In this document: piece after piece, positions 1 to 8,600 of the stretch
Layout of the letters: each line of letters begins with the position of its first letter
Position numbering within the stretch: the first letter of the stretch is position 1
Translations under genes and position numbers: made by a program
Notes under the pieces: model-generated
Seen by the model: the letters and a program-made list of their open reading frames with translations, nothing else
What the model was told of the DNA's origin: nothing
Databases searched by the model: none
From: Rhizobium sp. AAP43
GTDB taxonomy: Bacteria > Pseudomonadota > Alphaproteobacteria > Rhizobiales > Rhizobiaceae
Length of the DNA: 64,000 nucleotides
Direction of reading: 5' to 3'
NCBI RefSeq assembly: GCF_001296045.1
Contig: NZ_LJHS01000003.1
Span: forward strand, 1 to 64,000

Positions 1-290
1 TGAGCTTCGGCTTCCGCCTGGGCCTGGGCTTCGGCTTCTGCCTGAGCCTGGGCTTCGGCTTCCGCCTGGGCCTGGGAATCACGGGCCGCGCATTCGTCGG
101 CGTCTGCAGCTTCCGAACCGTCGTTGCAGGTCACGGCCTGCGCCAGTTCAATCAGCTTCTCGTCTGCTTGACGCGACTGTGTCACCGGATCGGGACCATT
201 GATGACGCTGACGGCCCCCGCTGGCTTTGCCAGCATCGCCATAGACAACACCGGGATAGCCACGGTGTTGAGCAGTCTTTTCTTGAACAT
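1..290 (-). CDS. Exported repeat-rich protein, N-terminal part only
   Basis: The gene runs off the left edge, so only the first 96 or so residues are visible. It starts with a signal peptide (basic MFKKR, hydrophobic core, Ala-x-Ala cleavage site near residue 26). A short segment with two Cys follows, then Gln/Glu/Ala repeats. A GGAAGGA ribosome site lies about 10 bases before the ATG at 290. Rhizobial OmpA-family surface proteins often have such a leader and Ala/Glu/Gln-rich linker before a C-terminal peptidoglycan-binding domain. That domain is outside the window, so the family is an inference. Export to the periplasm or outer membrane is well supported. Confidence 0.6.
   Translation of the reverse strand, partial: MFKKRLLNTVAIPVLSMAMLAKPAGAVSVINGPDPVTQSRQADEKLIELAQAVTCNDGSEAADADECAARDSQAQAEAEAQAQAEAEAQAQAEAEA
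5..76 (-). repeat. Three 24-bp tandem repeats coding for QAQAEAEA
   Basis: Three consecutive 24-bp units (5-28, 29-52, 53-76) differ at only two positions and each encode eight residues of Gln/Ala/Glu/Ala. The array continues past the left edge. In-frame 24-bp units allow length change without frameshift. Confidence 0.75.
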
Positions 291-656
291 GCCTTTTGTT
301 TCCTTCCCTTTACGCCGCGGCAGACGGAGATGCTGTCCGCCGCAGCGCACGTGTCATTCTGTTTCGGTCCCGAGAGGCCGGATTGAAGCCGACCTTAAGA
401 ATAGTGAAATTAACCGCATGTGAACGCACGAATACGCGCTTTGCTCCATGATGCCAGAAGCTGCATCATCAACTCCGCACGGAATTATGACCATCCACGA
501 CCTTTTGCGGTGGCAAAATTTGTCCATTCGCGCGATTGCGGTTGATTTCCACGACAAAAGCAGACGAATATTGGGTCCAAGTATGGTCGAACACGGCCAT
601 GCGGCCAGGGATAGCCAATGAAAAGAACAGGGGCACCCACCAAAAGAGAGGATCAC
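291..656. other. Divergent intergenic region without a gene
   Basis: This 366-bp gap separates the leftward exported-protein gene from the rightward ABC transporter gene, so it should hold both promoters. It is more AT-rich than its surroundings around 390-420 and 530-580. No clear repeat, RNA gene or convincing coding frame was seen. An in-frame ATG at 618 lies upstream of the transporter start but lacks a ribosome site. Confidence 0.5.
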
Positions 657-1430
657 ATGCGTATTTCGAAACGTTTTCTGGCAGCAGCCTCGATCGCTGC
701 ACTTTCGCTCTTCGCCGGTTCGGCGATGGCCCAGGAAAAGCTGATCATCGGCACTGAAGGCGCCTATCCGCCATTCAACAATCTGGAAGCCGACGGGACT
801 CTGGTCGGTTTCGATATCGATATTGCAAAGGCGCTCTGCGAAGAAATGAAAGTAACCTGCGAATTCGTCACGCAGGATTGGGACGGCATCATTCCGGCGC
901 TCCAGGCAAAGAAGTTTGACGCAATCATCGCATCGATGTCGATCACGCCTGAGCGCCTGGAAAAGGTCGACTTCTCCAAGAAGTACTACAATACGCCGCC
1001 TGCCATTGCCGTTCCGAAGGACAGCCCGATCACCGACCTGGCCGGCCTGAAGGGCAAGACGCTGGGCGCGCAGTCCTCGACCACCCATGCAAACTACGCT
1101 GAAAAGCACATGGCTGACTCGGAGCTGAAGCTCTACCCGACCGCAGACGAGTACAAGCTCGACGTCGAAGGCGGTCGCGTCGACGCCGTCATCGATGACA
1201 TCGTCGTCCTGTCGGAATGGGTCAAGTCGGACGCCGGCAAGTGCTGCAAGATCCTGACGCCGCTGGAGACAGACGTCGAAATCAACGGCCAGGGCGCAGG
1301 CATCGCAGTTCGCAAGGGCGAAACGGCACTCGCTGACAAGCTCTCGGCCGCGATCGAAGGCATCCGCGCCAATGGCAAGTATGCTGAGATCAACAAGAAG
1401 TATTTCGACTTCGACGTTTACGGCAACTGA
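657..1430 (+). CDS. Polar amino-acid ABC transporter, periplasmic binding protein
   Basis: The 257-residue product belongs to the ArgT/HisJ/OccT family of solute receptors for basic or related polar amino acids. It has a signal peptide (MRISKRFLAAASIAALSLFAGSAMA, residues 1-25), then the family opening KLIIGTEGAYPPFN, the FDIDIAKALCEEM segment and the DWDGIIPAL motif. The start at 657 is chosen over 618 because GAGAGG lies just before it and it begins the signal peptide. The protein captures substrate in the periplasm for the two permeases downstream. A hairpin between it and the first permease gene would favour higher expression of the receptor, which is usual for such operons. The exact substrate cannot be read from sequence. 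Confidence 0.9.
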   Translation: MRISKRFLAAASIAALSLFAGSAMAQEKLIIGTEGAYPPFNNLEADGTLVGFDIDIAKALCEEMKVTCEFVTQDWDGIIPALQAKKFDAIIASMSITPERLEKVDFSKKYYNTPPAIAVPKDSPITDLAGLKGKTLGAQSSTTHANYAEKHMADSELKLYPTADEYKLDVEGGRVDAVIDDIVVLSEWVKSDAGKCCKILTPLETDVEINGQGAGIAVRKGETALADKLSAAIEGIRANGKYAEINKKYFDFDVYGN

Positions 1431-1452
1431 TCGCTATCACCATGATCATGGG

Positions 1453-1482
1453 AATGGCGGAAGTCTCTGCGCTTCCGCCATT
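1453..1482 (+). terminator. Intercistronic hairpin after the binding-protein gene
   Basis: An 11-bp perfect stem (AATGGCGGAAG, 1453-1463; CTTCCGCCATT, 1472-1482) with an 8-nt loop is followed by TCATTTTC. It lies 23 bases after the receptor stop and about 58 before the permease start. It probably acts as a partial terminator or mRNA-stabilising stem that sets receptor levels above permease levels. Confidence 0.65.
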
Positions 1483-1539
1483 TCATTTTCGGCATGCAAA
1501 GAGTGAAAAGGCGGAACAACCGCCGAAGGGGAATGAAGC

Positions 1540-2343
1540 ATGGTCGGAGTGACTGAAGCGCTCGGCTCCCTCTGGAATGAGGTTAGCCGCGCCCTCGATC
1601 CGTTCTGTGGGCCAGCGGGCGCCTTTCAACTGCTGGCGAAGGATAGCCTGGTCGCTTGCGGCGACGCCGGTTGGGGAGACGAGATTGCGTTAGGCGTCAA
1701 GGTGACGCTATCGCTTGCCGTTGCCACATTGCCTGTCGGGCTCGCCCTCGGCTTCCTGATTGCCCTCGCGATGCAATCGAAGGAGCGCAGCCTCAGGACC
1801 GCCACGGGCATATACACCACAATCTTTCGCGGCATGCCCGAACTCCTGACCCTCTTCATCATCTATTACGGCTTCCAGATCCTGTTGCAGACCCTGTTCA
1901 CATCGCTTGGCAGCGGCGTGCAGGTGGAGATCAACGCCTTTGTCGCAGGCATGCTGGCCCTCTCCGTTGTCTTCTCGTCCTACGCCTCGGAAGTTCTGCT
2001 TTCGGCCTTTCGCGCCATTCCCAAGGGGCAATACGAGGCGGGTAGCGCCGTCGGCCTGTCGCGGGGCAAAACGATGGGGCTGGTGATCGTCCCACAGCTC
2101 ATCCGCATCGCGCTTCCGGGGCTGAGCAATCTGTGGCTCGTGCTGCTCAAGGATACGGCCCTGGTTTCCGTCATCGGTCTTGCCGACATTCTGCGACAAA
2201 CCGGCGTTGCGGCACGCGTAACCAAAGAGGCCTTCCTGTTCTATGGCCTGGCTTGTCTGATCTATCTTGCGCTGGCGAGCGTCTCTTCCATCGGTCTCAA
2301 CGCGATTTCGCGTTGGGCCAATCGCTCGGAGGCCAGCCGATGA
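1540..2343 (+). CDS. Polar amino-acid ABC transporter permease (HisQ-type)
   Basis: This 267-residue inner-membrane protein is a BPD_transp_1/HEQRo-family permease. It has the typical membrane-spanning pattern, the TIFRGMPELLTLFIIYYG segment after the first helices, and an EAA-type loop (SAFRAIPKGQYEAGSAVGLSRGKT) that would dock the ATPase. An N-terminal extension of about 45 residues precedes the first helix. It overlaps the next permease gene by ATGA, so the two are probably made in equal amounts as a heterodimer. The partner ATPase is not in the neighbourhood. Confidence 0.88.
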   Translation: MVGVTEALGSLWNEVSRALDPFCGPAGAFQLLAKDSLVACGDAGWGDEIALGVKVTLSLAVATLPVGLALGFLIALAMQSKERSLRTATGIYTTIFRGMPELLTLFIIYYGFQILLQTLFTSLGSGVQVEINAFVAGMLALSVVFSSYASEVLLSAFRAIPKGQYEAGSAVGLSRGKTMGLVIVPQLIRIALPGLSNLWLVLLKDTALVSVIGLADILRQTGVAARVTKEAFLFYGLACLIYLALASVSSIGLNAISRWANRSEASR

Positions 2344-3170
2344 GCCATATCCTCGAAATGATACCTGCCCGCCCCGCGCCCCCCGCATCGGCAAGGGCGC
2401 TTTCCGGCTCGCGTATTCTAGGCTACGCACTCCTGGCCTTCTGGGCCCTGCTCGGTGCCGCCCTGCTCTGGTCGATGATCTCCAATTGGGACAGCGACAA
2501 GATCATGCGCTACGGACCGCGCTATCTGAACGGCCTCTGGACCACGCTCGCACTGACATTTACATCCATCGTTCTCGGCGCGCTCCTGTCTTTGCCTGTC
2601 ACCTTTGCCCGGATGTCGAAGAGCAAGGTGCTGAACATCATCTCCTATGGCTATGTCTACCTCTTCCGCAGCACACCGATGCTGCTGCAGATCTTTCTGG
2701 TCTATTACGGGCTCGGATCCTTCCGGCCGCAGATCGAAGCCCTCGGTCTCTGGTGGTTTTTCCGTGAGGCCTGGTACTGCGCCGCCTTCGCCATGACGTT
2801 GAACACGGCCGCTTATCAGGCTGAAATTCTGCGCGGCGCCATCCAGAGCGTGCCGCGCGGCCAGACGGAAGGCGCCGCATCCCTGGGCCTCCCGAAGAGC
2901 GTGACCTTCTGGAAGATCATCCTCCCCCAGGCCCTGATCGTCGCCCTCCGCCCCTACGGCAATGAGATCATCTTCATGATCAAGGGCTCCGCCGTGGTTG
3001 CCGTTGTCACCGTCCTCGACCTGATGGGCCAGACCCGCTACGCCTTCTCGCGCACCTTTGACTACCAGACCTATCTCTGGGCGGCGATCTTCTACCTCGC
3101 CATTGTCGAGACGCTCCGCCATACATGGGCCGCCATCGAAGCCCGGCTGACACGCCATCTGAAGCGTTGA
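2340..3170 (+). CDS. Polar amino-acid ABC transporter permease (HisM-type)
   Basis: A 276-residue permease of the same family as its upstream partner. It shows the LFRSTPMLLQIFLVYYG segment and the EAA loop AIQSVPRGQTEGAASLGLPKSVTFWK. The start at 2340 is set by the ATGA overlap with the previous stop. The open frame extends further upstream inside the other permease but has no reason to be used. With the receptor at 657-1430 it forms a three-gene importer. The ATP-binding subunit that HisP-type systems need is absent here and must come from elsewhere. Confidence 0.9.
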   Translation: MSHILEMIPARPAPPASARALSGSRILGYALLAFWALLGAALLWSMISNWDSDKIMRYGPRYLNGLWTTLALTFTSIVLGALLSLPVTFARMSKSKVLNIISYGYVYLFRSTPMLLQIFLVYYGLGSFRPQIEALGLWWFFREAWYCAAFAMTLNTAAYQAEILRGAIQSVPRGQTEGAASLGLPKSVTFWKIILPQALIVALRPYGNEIIFMIKGSAVVAVVTVLDLMGQTRYAFSRTFDYQTYLWAAIFYLAIVETLRHTWAAIEARLTRHLKR

Positions 3171-3178
3171 GGAAGAGC

Positions 3179-3203
3179 GTTCCGCCCGCACACAGAGCGG
3201 AAC
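3179..3203 (+). terminator. Hairpin after the transporter operon
   Basis: A 7-bp stem (GTTCCGC, 3179-3185; GCGGAAC, 3197-3203) begins 9 bases after the permease stop. There is no T-run after it, so it may stabilise the 3' end rather than terminate on its own. Confidence 0.3.
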
Positions 3204-3321
3204 ATGGCGATACTGACCATGCGGCATGCGTCGGTTCGCCTCGGCCAAAGATTGCCAATCCGAAGCCGAAGGGTTAGAGCAGCCCACCGGCCGAACGGCC
3301 ACTCTTATACAGGAGGCCCGC

Positions 3322-4143
3322 ATGGCCAAGATCGACGAAGAAGCGCTGGCGGAAGCCTACAACCGCGCCCTGGAACTGGAAAAGGCAGGCGATGTTGACG
3401 CCGCCGTGAAGGCCTATGAGGAAGTGCTCGCGATCGACCCCGAGGACCATGGCGGCGCAGCCGTTCGCATTGCGTCTCTTGGGCGGGGGGAAACGCCTGC
3501 CAAGGCGCCGGACGCCTATGTCGCCACCCTCTTCGATCAGCACGCTGAAGCTTTCGAAGACATCCTCGTCGAACAACTCGGCTACGCCGTACCGGTCATG
3601 GTGCGTCAGCGGCTGCAGACCCTCAACCTAGGTCCTTTCAAGCGCCTGCTTGATCTGGGCTGCGGCACGGGCCTCACCGGCGGCGCATTGCGCGACATGG
3701 TCGAGGATATCACCGGCATCGACATTTCCGAAAAGATGGTCGAACTCGCGCATGAGAAGGATCTCTATGAAACACTCTACGTTGCGGAAATCGACGACTT
3801 CCTCGAAGACAACGACGACGAGCCCTTCGACCTGATCACGGCGACAGACGTGCTGCCCTATCTCGGGGCTCTTGAACCGCTCTTCTTCGGCGCCGCCGAA
3901 AACATGGTGGACGACGGCATTTTCGTCTTCTCCTCAGAAACCCGCTCAGCAGCCACCATGGACGGCAAACCGTACAAGGTCGGCCCGCATCAGCGCTTCG
4001 TCCATGCAGAGGACTATGTTCGCGAACGGCTGACTGCGACTGGGTTCGAGCTGATCGAACTGACCGACATCAATGTGCGCATGCAGGATGGCGAACCGTC
4101 GCCCGGCCATCTGGTCGTGGCGAGAAAGCTTCCCACAGCCTGA
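3322..4143 (+). CDS. TPR-containing class I SAM-dependent methyltransferase
   Basis: The 273-residue product has an N-terminal tetratricopeptide-like helical pair (about 5-35, EEALAEAYNRALELEKAGD and the VKAYEEVLAIDPED repeat). A Rossmann methyltransferase domain follows, with the SAM-binding motif LLDLGCGTGLTGG at about 110-122 and an acidic ITGIDISEKMVELA second strand. The start is fixed by AGGAGG six bases before ATG 3322. Proteins of this layout are annotated in many alphaproteobacteria as putative methyltransferases of unknown substrate. The gene stands alone between a transporter operon and a dehydrogenase gene, so context gives no hint of substrate. Confidence 0.82.
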   Translation: MAKIDEEALAEAYNRALELEKAGDVDAAVKAYEEVLAIDPEDHGGAAVRIASLGRGETPAKAPDAYVATLFDQHAEAFEDILVEQLGYAVPVMVRQRLQTLNLGPFKRLLDLGCGTGLTGGALRDMVEDITGIDISEKMVELAHEKDLYETLYVAEIDDFLEDNDDEPFDLITATDVLPYLGALEPLFFGAAENMVDDGIFVFSSETRSAATMDGKPYKVGPHQRFVHAEDYVRERLTATGFELIELTDINVRMQDGEPSPGHLVVARKLPTA

Positions 4144-4259
4144 AGCGCGAACAGCACCGGCTCGGCATATGATCGGCCGGTGCGCAAAGCCGCCGGATGG
4201 CTTTCCACCGCTCCTGCCTTGATCTATGCATATCGCGATCAAGGACAGGAGACATTTAT

Positions 4260-5132
4260 ATGGCGAAGGTTGCATTCATCGGTTTGGGCGTCATGGGTTA
4301 CCCTATGGCCGGGCATCTGAAAGCCAAAGGCGGCCATGAGGTCACCGTCTACAACAGGACGGCGTCAAAGGCTGAAAGCTGGGTCTCCCAGCATGGTGGA
4401 ACCGCAGCCCCGACACCAGCCGAAGCGGCCCGCGATGCAGATTTCATCTTCACCTGTGTCGGCAATGATGACGACCTGCGCCAGGTGACCACCGGCCCGG
4501 ACGGTGTCCTTGCCACGATGAAGCCAGGCGTCATCCTCATCGACAACACCACGGCTTCGGCCGAGGTCGCCCGCGAGATTGCCGCCGCCGCCGAGGCCAT
4601 CGGTTGCGCCTTTATCGACGCGCCTGTGTCCGGCGGACAGGCCGGCGCCGAAAATGGCGTGCTCACAGTCATGTGCGGCGGCAACGAGCAGGTATTTCAG
4701 CGCGCCAAACCGGTGATCGATGCCTATGCCCGAATGGTTGGCCTCATGGGTCCGGTCGGCGCCGGTCAGTTGACCAAGATGGTCAATCAGATCTGCATCG
4801 CCGGTCTGGTCCAGGGACTGGCCGAAGGTGTGCATTTCGGCAAGAAGGCAGGCCTCGACATCGAAAAGGTCGTCGAGGTGATTTCCAAGGGGGCCGCCGG
4901 CTCCTGGCAGATGGAAAACCGCCACAAGACCATGAACCAAAGCAAGTATGATTTCGGCTTTGCGGTCGACTGGATGCGCAAGGATCTCGACATCGTTCTG
5001 TCGGAAGCACGCCGAAACGGTGCGACCCTGCCCGTCACGGCACTCGTCGACCAGTTCTATGGCGAGGTCCAGAAGCTCGGTGGCAATCGCTGGGACACGT
5101 CTTCGCTGCTTGCGCGGCTGGAGAGCGAATAA
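4260..5132 (+). CDS. NAD(P)-dependent beta-hydroxyacid dehydrogenase (3-hydroxyisobutyrate dehydrogenase type)
   Basis: A 290-residue enzyme with the N-terminal NAD(P) fold (FIGLGVMGYPMAGHL, residues 5-19). It also has the substrate motif DAPVSGGQAGAENG and the catalytic-lysine helix GQLTKMVNQ. These are the hallmarks of the 3-hydroxyisobutyrate dehydrogenase, tartronate-semialdehyde reductase and GLYR family, which oxidise or reduce short beta-hydroxyacids. GGACAGGAG lies 8 bases before ATG 4260. Family members cannot be assigned to one substrate from motifs alone. Valine breakdown or glyoxylate/semialdehyde reduction are the likeliest roles. The gene is monocistronic and convergent with the Lrp-type gene. 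Confidence 0.88.
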   Translation: MAKVAFIGLGVMGYPMAGHLKAKGGHEVTVYNRTASKAESWVSQHGGTAAPTPAEAARDADFIFTCVGNDDDLRQVTTGPDGVLATMKPGVILIDNTTASAEVAREIAAAAEAIGCAFIDAPVSGGQAGAENGVLTVMCGGNEQVFQRAKPVIDAYARMVGLMGPVGAGQLTKMVNQICIAGLVQGLAEGVHFGKKAGLDIEKVVEVISKGAAGSWQMENRHKTMNQSKYDFGFAVDWMRKDLDIVLSEARRNGATLPVTALVDQFYGEVQKLGGNRWDTSSLLARLESE

Positions 5133-5135
5133 GCA

Positions 5136-5166
5136 AAAACGGGCGCCTCCAACCGGAAGCGCCCGG
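5136..5166 (-). terminator. Intrinsic terminator of the Lrp-type gene
   Basis: On the minus strand a 7-bp perfect stem (CGGGCGC/GCGCCCG, arms at 5160-5166 and 5141-5147) is followed at once by TTTTT (complement of 5136-5140). It lies about 40 bases past the stop of the leftward regulator gene and just after the converging dehydrogenase stop. Confidence 0.75.
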
Positions 5167-5207
5167 CCTTCAACTGCCTGACCTCGGGATAGACCGAGGC
5201 AATATGA

Positions 5208-5696
5208 TCAGTCTTCGCCGCTCTTTTGATTGTCGAGCATCATGTAGTCGAGCGGAAGCTCGGTCGTGTATTTGATCTGCTCCATGGCAAATGCGGAGGA
5301 GACATCCCGGATCTCGATCTTCGCGATCATCCGCTTGTAGAAGGCGTCATAAGCCGCGATATCGGGCACGACAACGCGCAGAAGATAATCGACGTCGCCG
5401 CTCATCCGGTAGAACTCGACGACTTCCGGGAATTCAGAAACGACTTCCGAAAAACGCTTCAGCCATTCGATTGAGTGGCTGGAGGTGCGGATCGAGACGA
5501 AAACGGTCACCTTGGTATTGACCTTGGCGGGATCGAGCAGGGCCACGCGCTTGCGGATCACCCCGTCCTCTTCCATCTTCTGGATACGGCGCCAGCATGG
5601 CGTGGTGGAAAGTCCGACCTTTTTCGCCAGATCGGCGACGGCGAGCGTGGAATCTTCCTGAAGAATGCGAAGTATCTTGCGGTCTAGACGATCCAT
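5208..5696 (-). CDS. Lrp/AsnC family transcriptional regulator
   Basis: The 162-residue protein opens with MDRLDRKILRILQEDSTLAVADLAKKVGLSTTPC, the classic winged-helix DNA-binding domain (residues 1-60). A RAM/ligand-binding domain follows (about 70-150) that in this family binds an amino acid and sets the oligomeric state. Such regulators often control amino-acid uptake or breakdown genes. The neighbouring dehydrogenase or amino-acid importer could be targets, but nothing in the sequence proves it. A TATATC box lies about 20 bases upstream of the start, in the gap after the upstream gene, so it may have its own promoter. A terminator follows at 5136-5166. Confidence 0.93.
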   Translation of the reverse strand: MDRLDRKILRILQEDSTLAVADLAKKVGLSTTPCWRRIQKMEEDGVIRKRVALLDPAKVNTKVTVFVSIRTSSHSIEWLKRFSEVVSEFPEVVEFYRMSGDVDYLLRVVVPDIAAYDAFYKRMIAKIEIRDVSSAFAMEQIKYTTELPLDYMMLDNQKSGED

Positions 5697-5735
5697 GACG
5701 GCCCCGAAAACTGATTTTCTCTGATATAGCCCGAA

Positions 5736-6410
5736 TCAGCCCACCACTGGAAAATCATTTCCAGCTATCAACAGGGAAACTTCGCGACGCAGCACGGGCA
5801 GGACGTCGGCTTCGAACCAAGGATTCCGTTTCAACCAGCCCGTATTCCGCCAGCTCGGATGCGGCAAGGGCAAGACACGAGGGCCCGGTCGGTTGCTCAA
5901 CAGGAATTCCCGCCAATGGGTAACCGTCTCTGTCATCGTCCGGCGACGACGCTCCCCCAGATGGTAGGTCTGTGCATACTGGCCGATGGCCAGAACCAGC
6001 TGCACCTGAGGCATCGTCGCCATGACGCTTGCGCGCCAATGCGGTGCGCATTCCCGACGCGGCGGTAGATCGTGACCTTGGACGTCATAGCCGGGGAAAC
6101 AAAAACCCATCGGTGCAATGCCAAACCGGCTGCGATCGTAAAAAGTCTCACGATCGACACCGAGCCACTGACGGAGCCGGTCTCCTGAGGCATCATTAAA
6201 AGGCAAGCCCGACTCGTGAACCTTCAAGCCCGGCGCCTGACCGGCAATCAGGATCGGCGCCTCCGACGAAAGCCAGGCGATCGGGCGCGGCTCATGCGGC
6301 AGCCGGAAGGCCTCACCGCCATGCGGGCTGTCGCGGCAGATCCGGCAGGAGGCGATGGCACGGCCGAGCGCACCGATCGCATCTGGAGCATTCGGGAAAA
6401 CAGAAACCAT
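5736..6410 (-). CDS. Uracil-DNA glycosylase family protein
   Basis: The 224-residue protein has the pattern of the UDG superfamily. It has a glycine-rich first motif (PILIAGQAPGLKVHESGLPFNDASGDRLRQWLG), a conserved core including LVLAIGQYAQ, and a second motif LPLPHPSWRNTGW with the active-site-type His-Pro. N-terminal Cys pair CRIC and a later C could fit a metal site, but a full four-Cys iron-sulfur set is not evident. Related proteins are annotated as uracil-DNA glycosylases acting in base excision repair, though many members are untested. ATG 6410 is preferred because AAAGGAGGT precedes it. An ATG six codons upstream at 6428 overlaps that site. Confidence 0.78.
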   Translation of the reverse strand: MVSVFPNAPDAIGALGRAIASCRICRDSPHGGEAFRLPHEPRPIAWLSSEAPILIAGQAPGLKVHESGLPFNDASGDRLRQWLGVDRETFYDRSRFGIAPMGFCFPGYDVQGHDLPPRRECAPHWRASVMATMPQVQLVLAIGQYAQTYHLGERRRRTMTETVTHWREFLLSNRPGPRVLPLPHPSWRNTGWLKRNPWFEADVLPVLRREVSLLIAGNDFPVVG

Positions 6411-6641
6411 TCGACCTCCTTTGCTCAACCTCGCCCGCCTGGATCGATAGCAAAGCCAGTGTCCCCCATCTGGTTCCCTCCTTCAGCGACGGCAAGCGAG
6501 CGCTTCGCACATGCCCGCCCTCGGCTGAGCTTGGCTATGTGAAGGAAATCTTGGCACATATGGCAAACAAATCCTTCCGCGACAGGATCTTCTTAAGATT
6601 TGAGCGCTAACACTTCAACAAGAGCAAAAGACCGCAAATCC

Positions 6642-8177
6642 ATGAGTGATGACGTATCCACATCGACGGACAAGAACGTTGTCGACCTGACACGCGGTCA
6701 TCGAAAGACGGCTGCGACAAAGGCCGTGCGGACGACCCGTGACCGGCTGCAGTCGGGGCAAGGTCTGTCGCCTGCGTTCGACGCCGAGATCCTGAGCATG
6801 CACATTGCAGCAACACTGCAAGGCGCTGCCGTCATGCCTGTCATCATTTTCCTCGTTGCAGGCTTTGGCGCGTATTTCACCGCTGAGCCCGCAATCATGA
6901 TCTGGGCGCTCTTTGCACTCAGCATGCATGCGGCCGGCGTCCTCTTGGTCCGGAGCGCACAAAGAAGCGGCATCACGCCTGCAAACCAACAGCGTTGGCG
7001 TCATCTCATCCTTGTCGCCCAGATCGCCATGGGAAGCGCATGGGCCCTGTTCGCCCTGCAATCCTGTGCGACCTGCGAACAGACGACCTTCATCTCCTAC
7101 AAGGGGTCTGTGCTTCTTCTGGCCGTTTCCATCTCTGCAATGGGCGCCATGCTGCTACGTCAGGCAGTCCTATTCAGCTTCCTGCCCACGGTCATCGCGC
7201 TCATCTATGTTGCCATCAGCAGCCGCCACATGCTCGATGTCGGCCTGACCGCGGTCTTCACCACAGCGCTTGTCTTCTTCATCTACATTACCAACCGGCT
7301 GCACCAGGCAAATGTGAAACTTCTGTCCTTCCAAACGGAGAAGGACGACCTGATCGCCGAGCTCGAAGTGGCAAAATCGCTGTCTGACGAAGCACGGCGC
7401 AGGGCTGAAGAAGCCAATATGGCGAAGTCCCGTTTCCTCGCCTCGATGTCGCATGAACTGCGCACTCCGCTCAACGCGATCCTGGGCTTCTCCGAAGTCA
7501 TGGCAACGGAGGTTCTGGGGCCGCTGAACAACCCGCTTTACAAGGAATATTCGAGCGACATCCATCGCTCCGGAAAACATCTTCTCGACCTTATCAACGA
7601 GATCCTCGACCTGTCGCGCATCGAGGCGGGAAAATACGAGCTTAGTGAGGAAACGATTTCCTTGCTCGACGTCGCGGAAGAATCCATCGGCATGATCCAG
7701 CTCCGGGCCAAATCGAAAAATATCCGGATCGATCAGCAGTTTGAGACGGGGTTGCCGCCCGTCTGGGCCGATGAAAAGGCAATTCGCCAGGTCGTCCTCA
7801 ACCTGCTGTCGAACGCCGTCAAGTTCACGCCGCAGGGCGGAGAGATCATGGTGAAGGCGGGTTGGACCGCAGGCGGCGGACAATACATCTCGATCAAGGA
7901 CAATGGTCCGGGCATCCCGGAAAACGAAATCCCGATCGTGCTCTCGGCCTTTGGCCAGGGTTCGATCGCGATCAAGAGCGCAGAGCAGGGTACCGGCCTT
8001 GGCCTCCCCATCGTCCAAGCGATCCTCGCCAAGCATGGTGGGGAATTCAAACTGAAATCCAGGCTGCGTGAGGGCACGGAAGTGATCGCCATCCTGCCAT
8101 CAAGCCGTGTCCTCGAAAGCCTGCCCGCAGTGAGCGAGACGAAGGCGGTAGAACCCCGCCGTCGTCAATTTGCCTGA
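6642..8177 (+). CDS. Membrane sensor histidine kinase, PleC/DivJ/PdhS type
   Basis: The 511-residue protein has a basic N-terminus and six or so membrane helices (about 55-215). A short coiled linker (230-260) and a kinase core follow: phospho-acceptor His271 in FLASMSHELRTPLNAILGFSEVM, N box NLLSNAVKFTPQGG, G1 DNGPGIP and G2 GTGLGLPI. The H-box text matches the PleC/DivJ/PdhS group, which acts on DivK and PleD to control cell polarity and the cell cycle in alphaproteobacteria. Assignment to that circuit is an inference. ATG 6642 was chosen over a TTG at 6600; neither has a strong ribosome site. Its stop abuts the stop of dgkA, sharing the TGATCA palindrome. Confidence 0.85.
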   Translation: MSDDVSTSTDKNVVDLTRGHRKTAATKAVRTTRDRLQSGQGLSPAFDAEILSMHIAATLQGAAVMPVIIFLVAGFGAYFTAEPAIMIWALFALSMHAAGVLLVRSAQRSGITPANQQRWRHLILVAQIAMGSAWALFALQSCATCEQTTFISYKGSVLLLAVSISAMGAMLLRQAVLFSFLPTVIALIYVAISSRHMLDVGLTAVFTTALVFFIYITNRLHQANVKLLSFQTEKDDLIAELEVAKSLSDEARRRAEEANMAKSRFLASMSHELRTPLNAILGFSEVMATEVLGPLNNPLYKEYSSDIHRSGKHLLDLINEILDLSRIEAGKYELSEETISLLDVAEESIGMIQLRAKSKNIRIDQQFETGLPPVWADEKAIRQVVLNLLSNAVKFTPQGGEIMVKAGWTAGGGQYISIKDNGPGIPENEIPIVLSAFGQGSIAIKSAEQGTGLGLPIVQAILAKHGGEFKLKSRLREGTEVIAILPSSRVLESLPAVSETKAVEPRRRQFA

Positions 8178-8600
8178 TCAGCTAAAGATCAGCCGCTCCA
8201 CGAGCACGTAGGCGACAAACGCGACATTCGACATGATCAGACAGAAAACCGCGAAGGATCCAAGATCCTTGGCGTTACGCCCGACGGTCGAGATCTCAGG
8301 TGATATACGGTCCACAAGTTCCTCGATCGCGGTGTTCAGCGCCTCGACACAGAACATCAGCAACATCAGGACAATAAAACCGAGGAATTCGAAGCGCGAC
8401 GCGCCGACGGCGACGAACATGACGAGACCGACGCCAAATGCCAGCAACTCGTGACGGAAGGCCGCCTCCAGGATGAGCCTCCGGAACCCCTGCGCCGAAT
8501 AGCGCCCGGCGGCAAACAGATGGGCGACGCCGGTCTTTTTCTTAATCGTTTCCGCCGCGAGCTTTTCAGCGGCTGTGGGCTTTTCGTGACGCTCAGCCAT
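8178..8600 (-). CDS. dgkA: Diacylglycerol kinase DgkA
   Basis: A 140-residue integral membrane protein with the DgkA signature EALNTAIEELVDRISPE, followed by KDLGSFAVF, and three hydrophobic helices. It phosphorylates diacylglycerol to phosphatidic acid in the inner membrane, recycling lipid released when head groups are used for glucans or LPS. A 15-20 residue basic N-terminal extension is typical of rhizobial homologues. Its ATG lies inside the end of cobT (8-base overlap), so it is probably translated from the same message. Confidence 0.93.
   Translation of the reverse strand: MAERHEKPTAAEKLAAETIKKKTGVAHLFAAGRYSAQGFRRLILEAAFRHELLAFGVGLVMFVAVGASRFEFLGFIVLMLLMFCVEALNTAIEELVDRISPEISTVGRNAKDLGSFAVFCLIMSNVAFVAYVLVERLIFS

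Noticed and set aside
618..656. Upstream start for the binding protein
   Set aside because: It would place 13 hydrophilic residues before the signal peptide and has no ribosome site.
354..1109. 251-codon leftward frame opposite the amino-acid-binding protein
   Set aside because: Shadow of a GC-rich coding strand; no ribosome site or family, and the plus-strand gene is certain.
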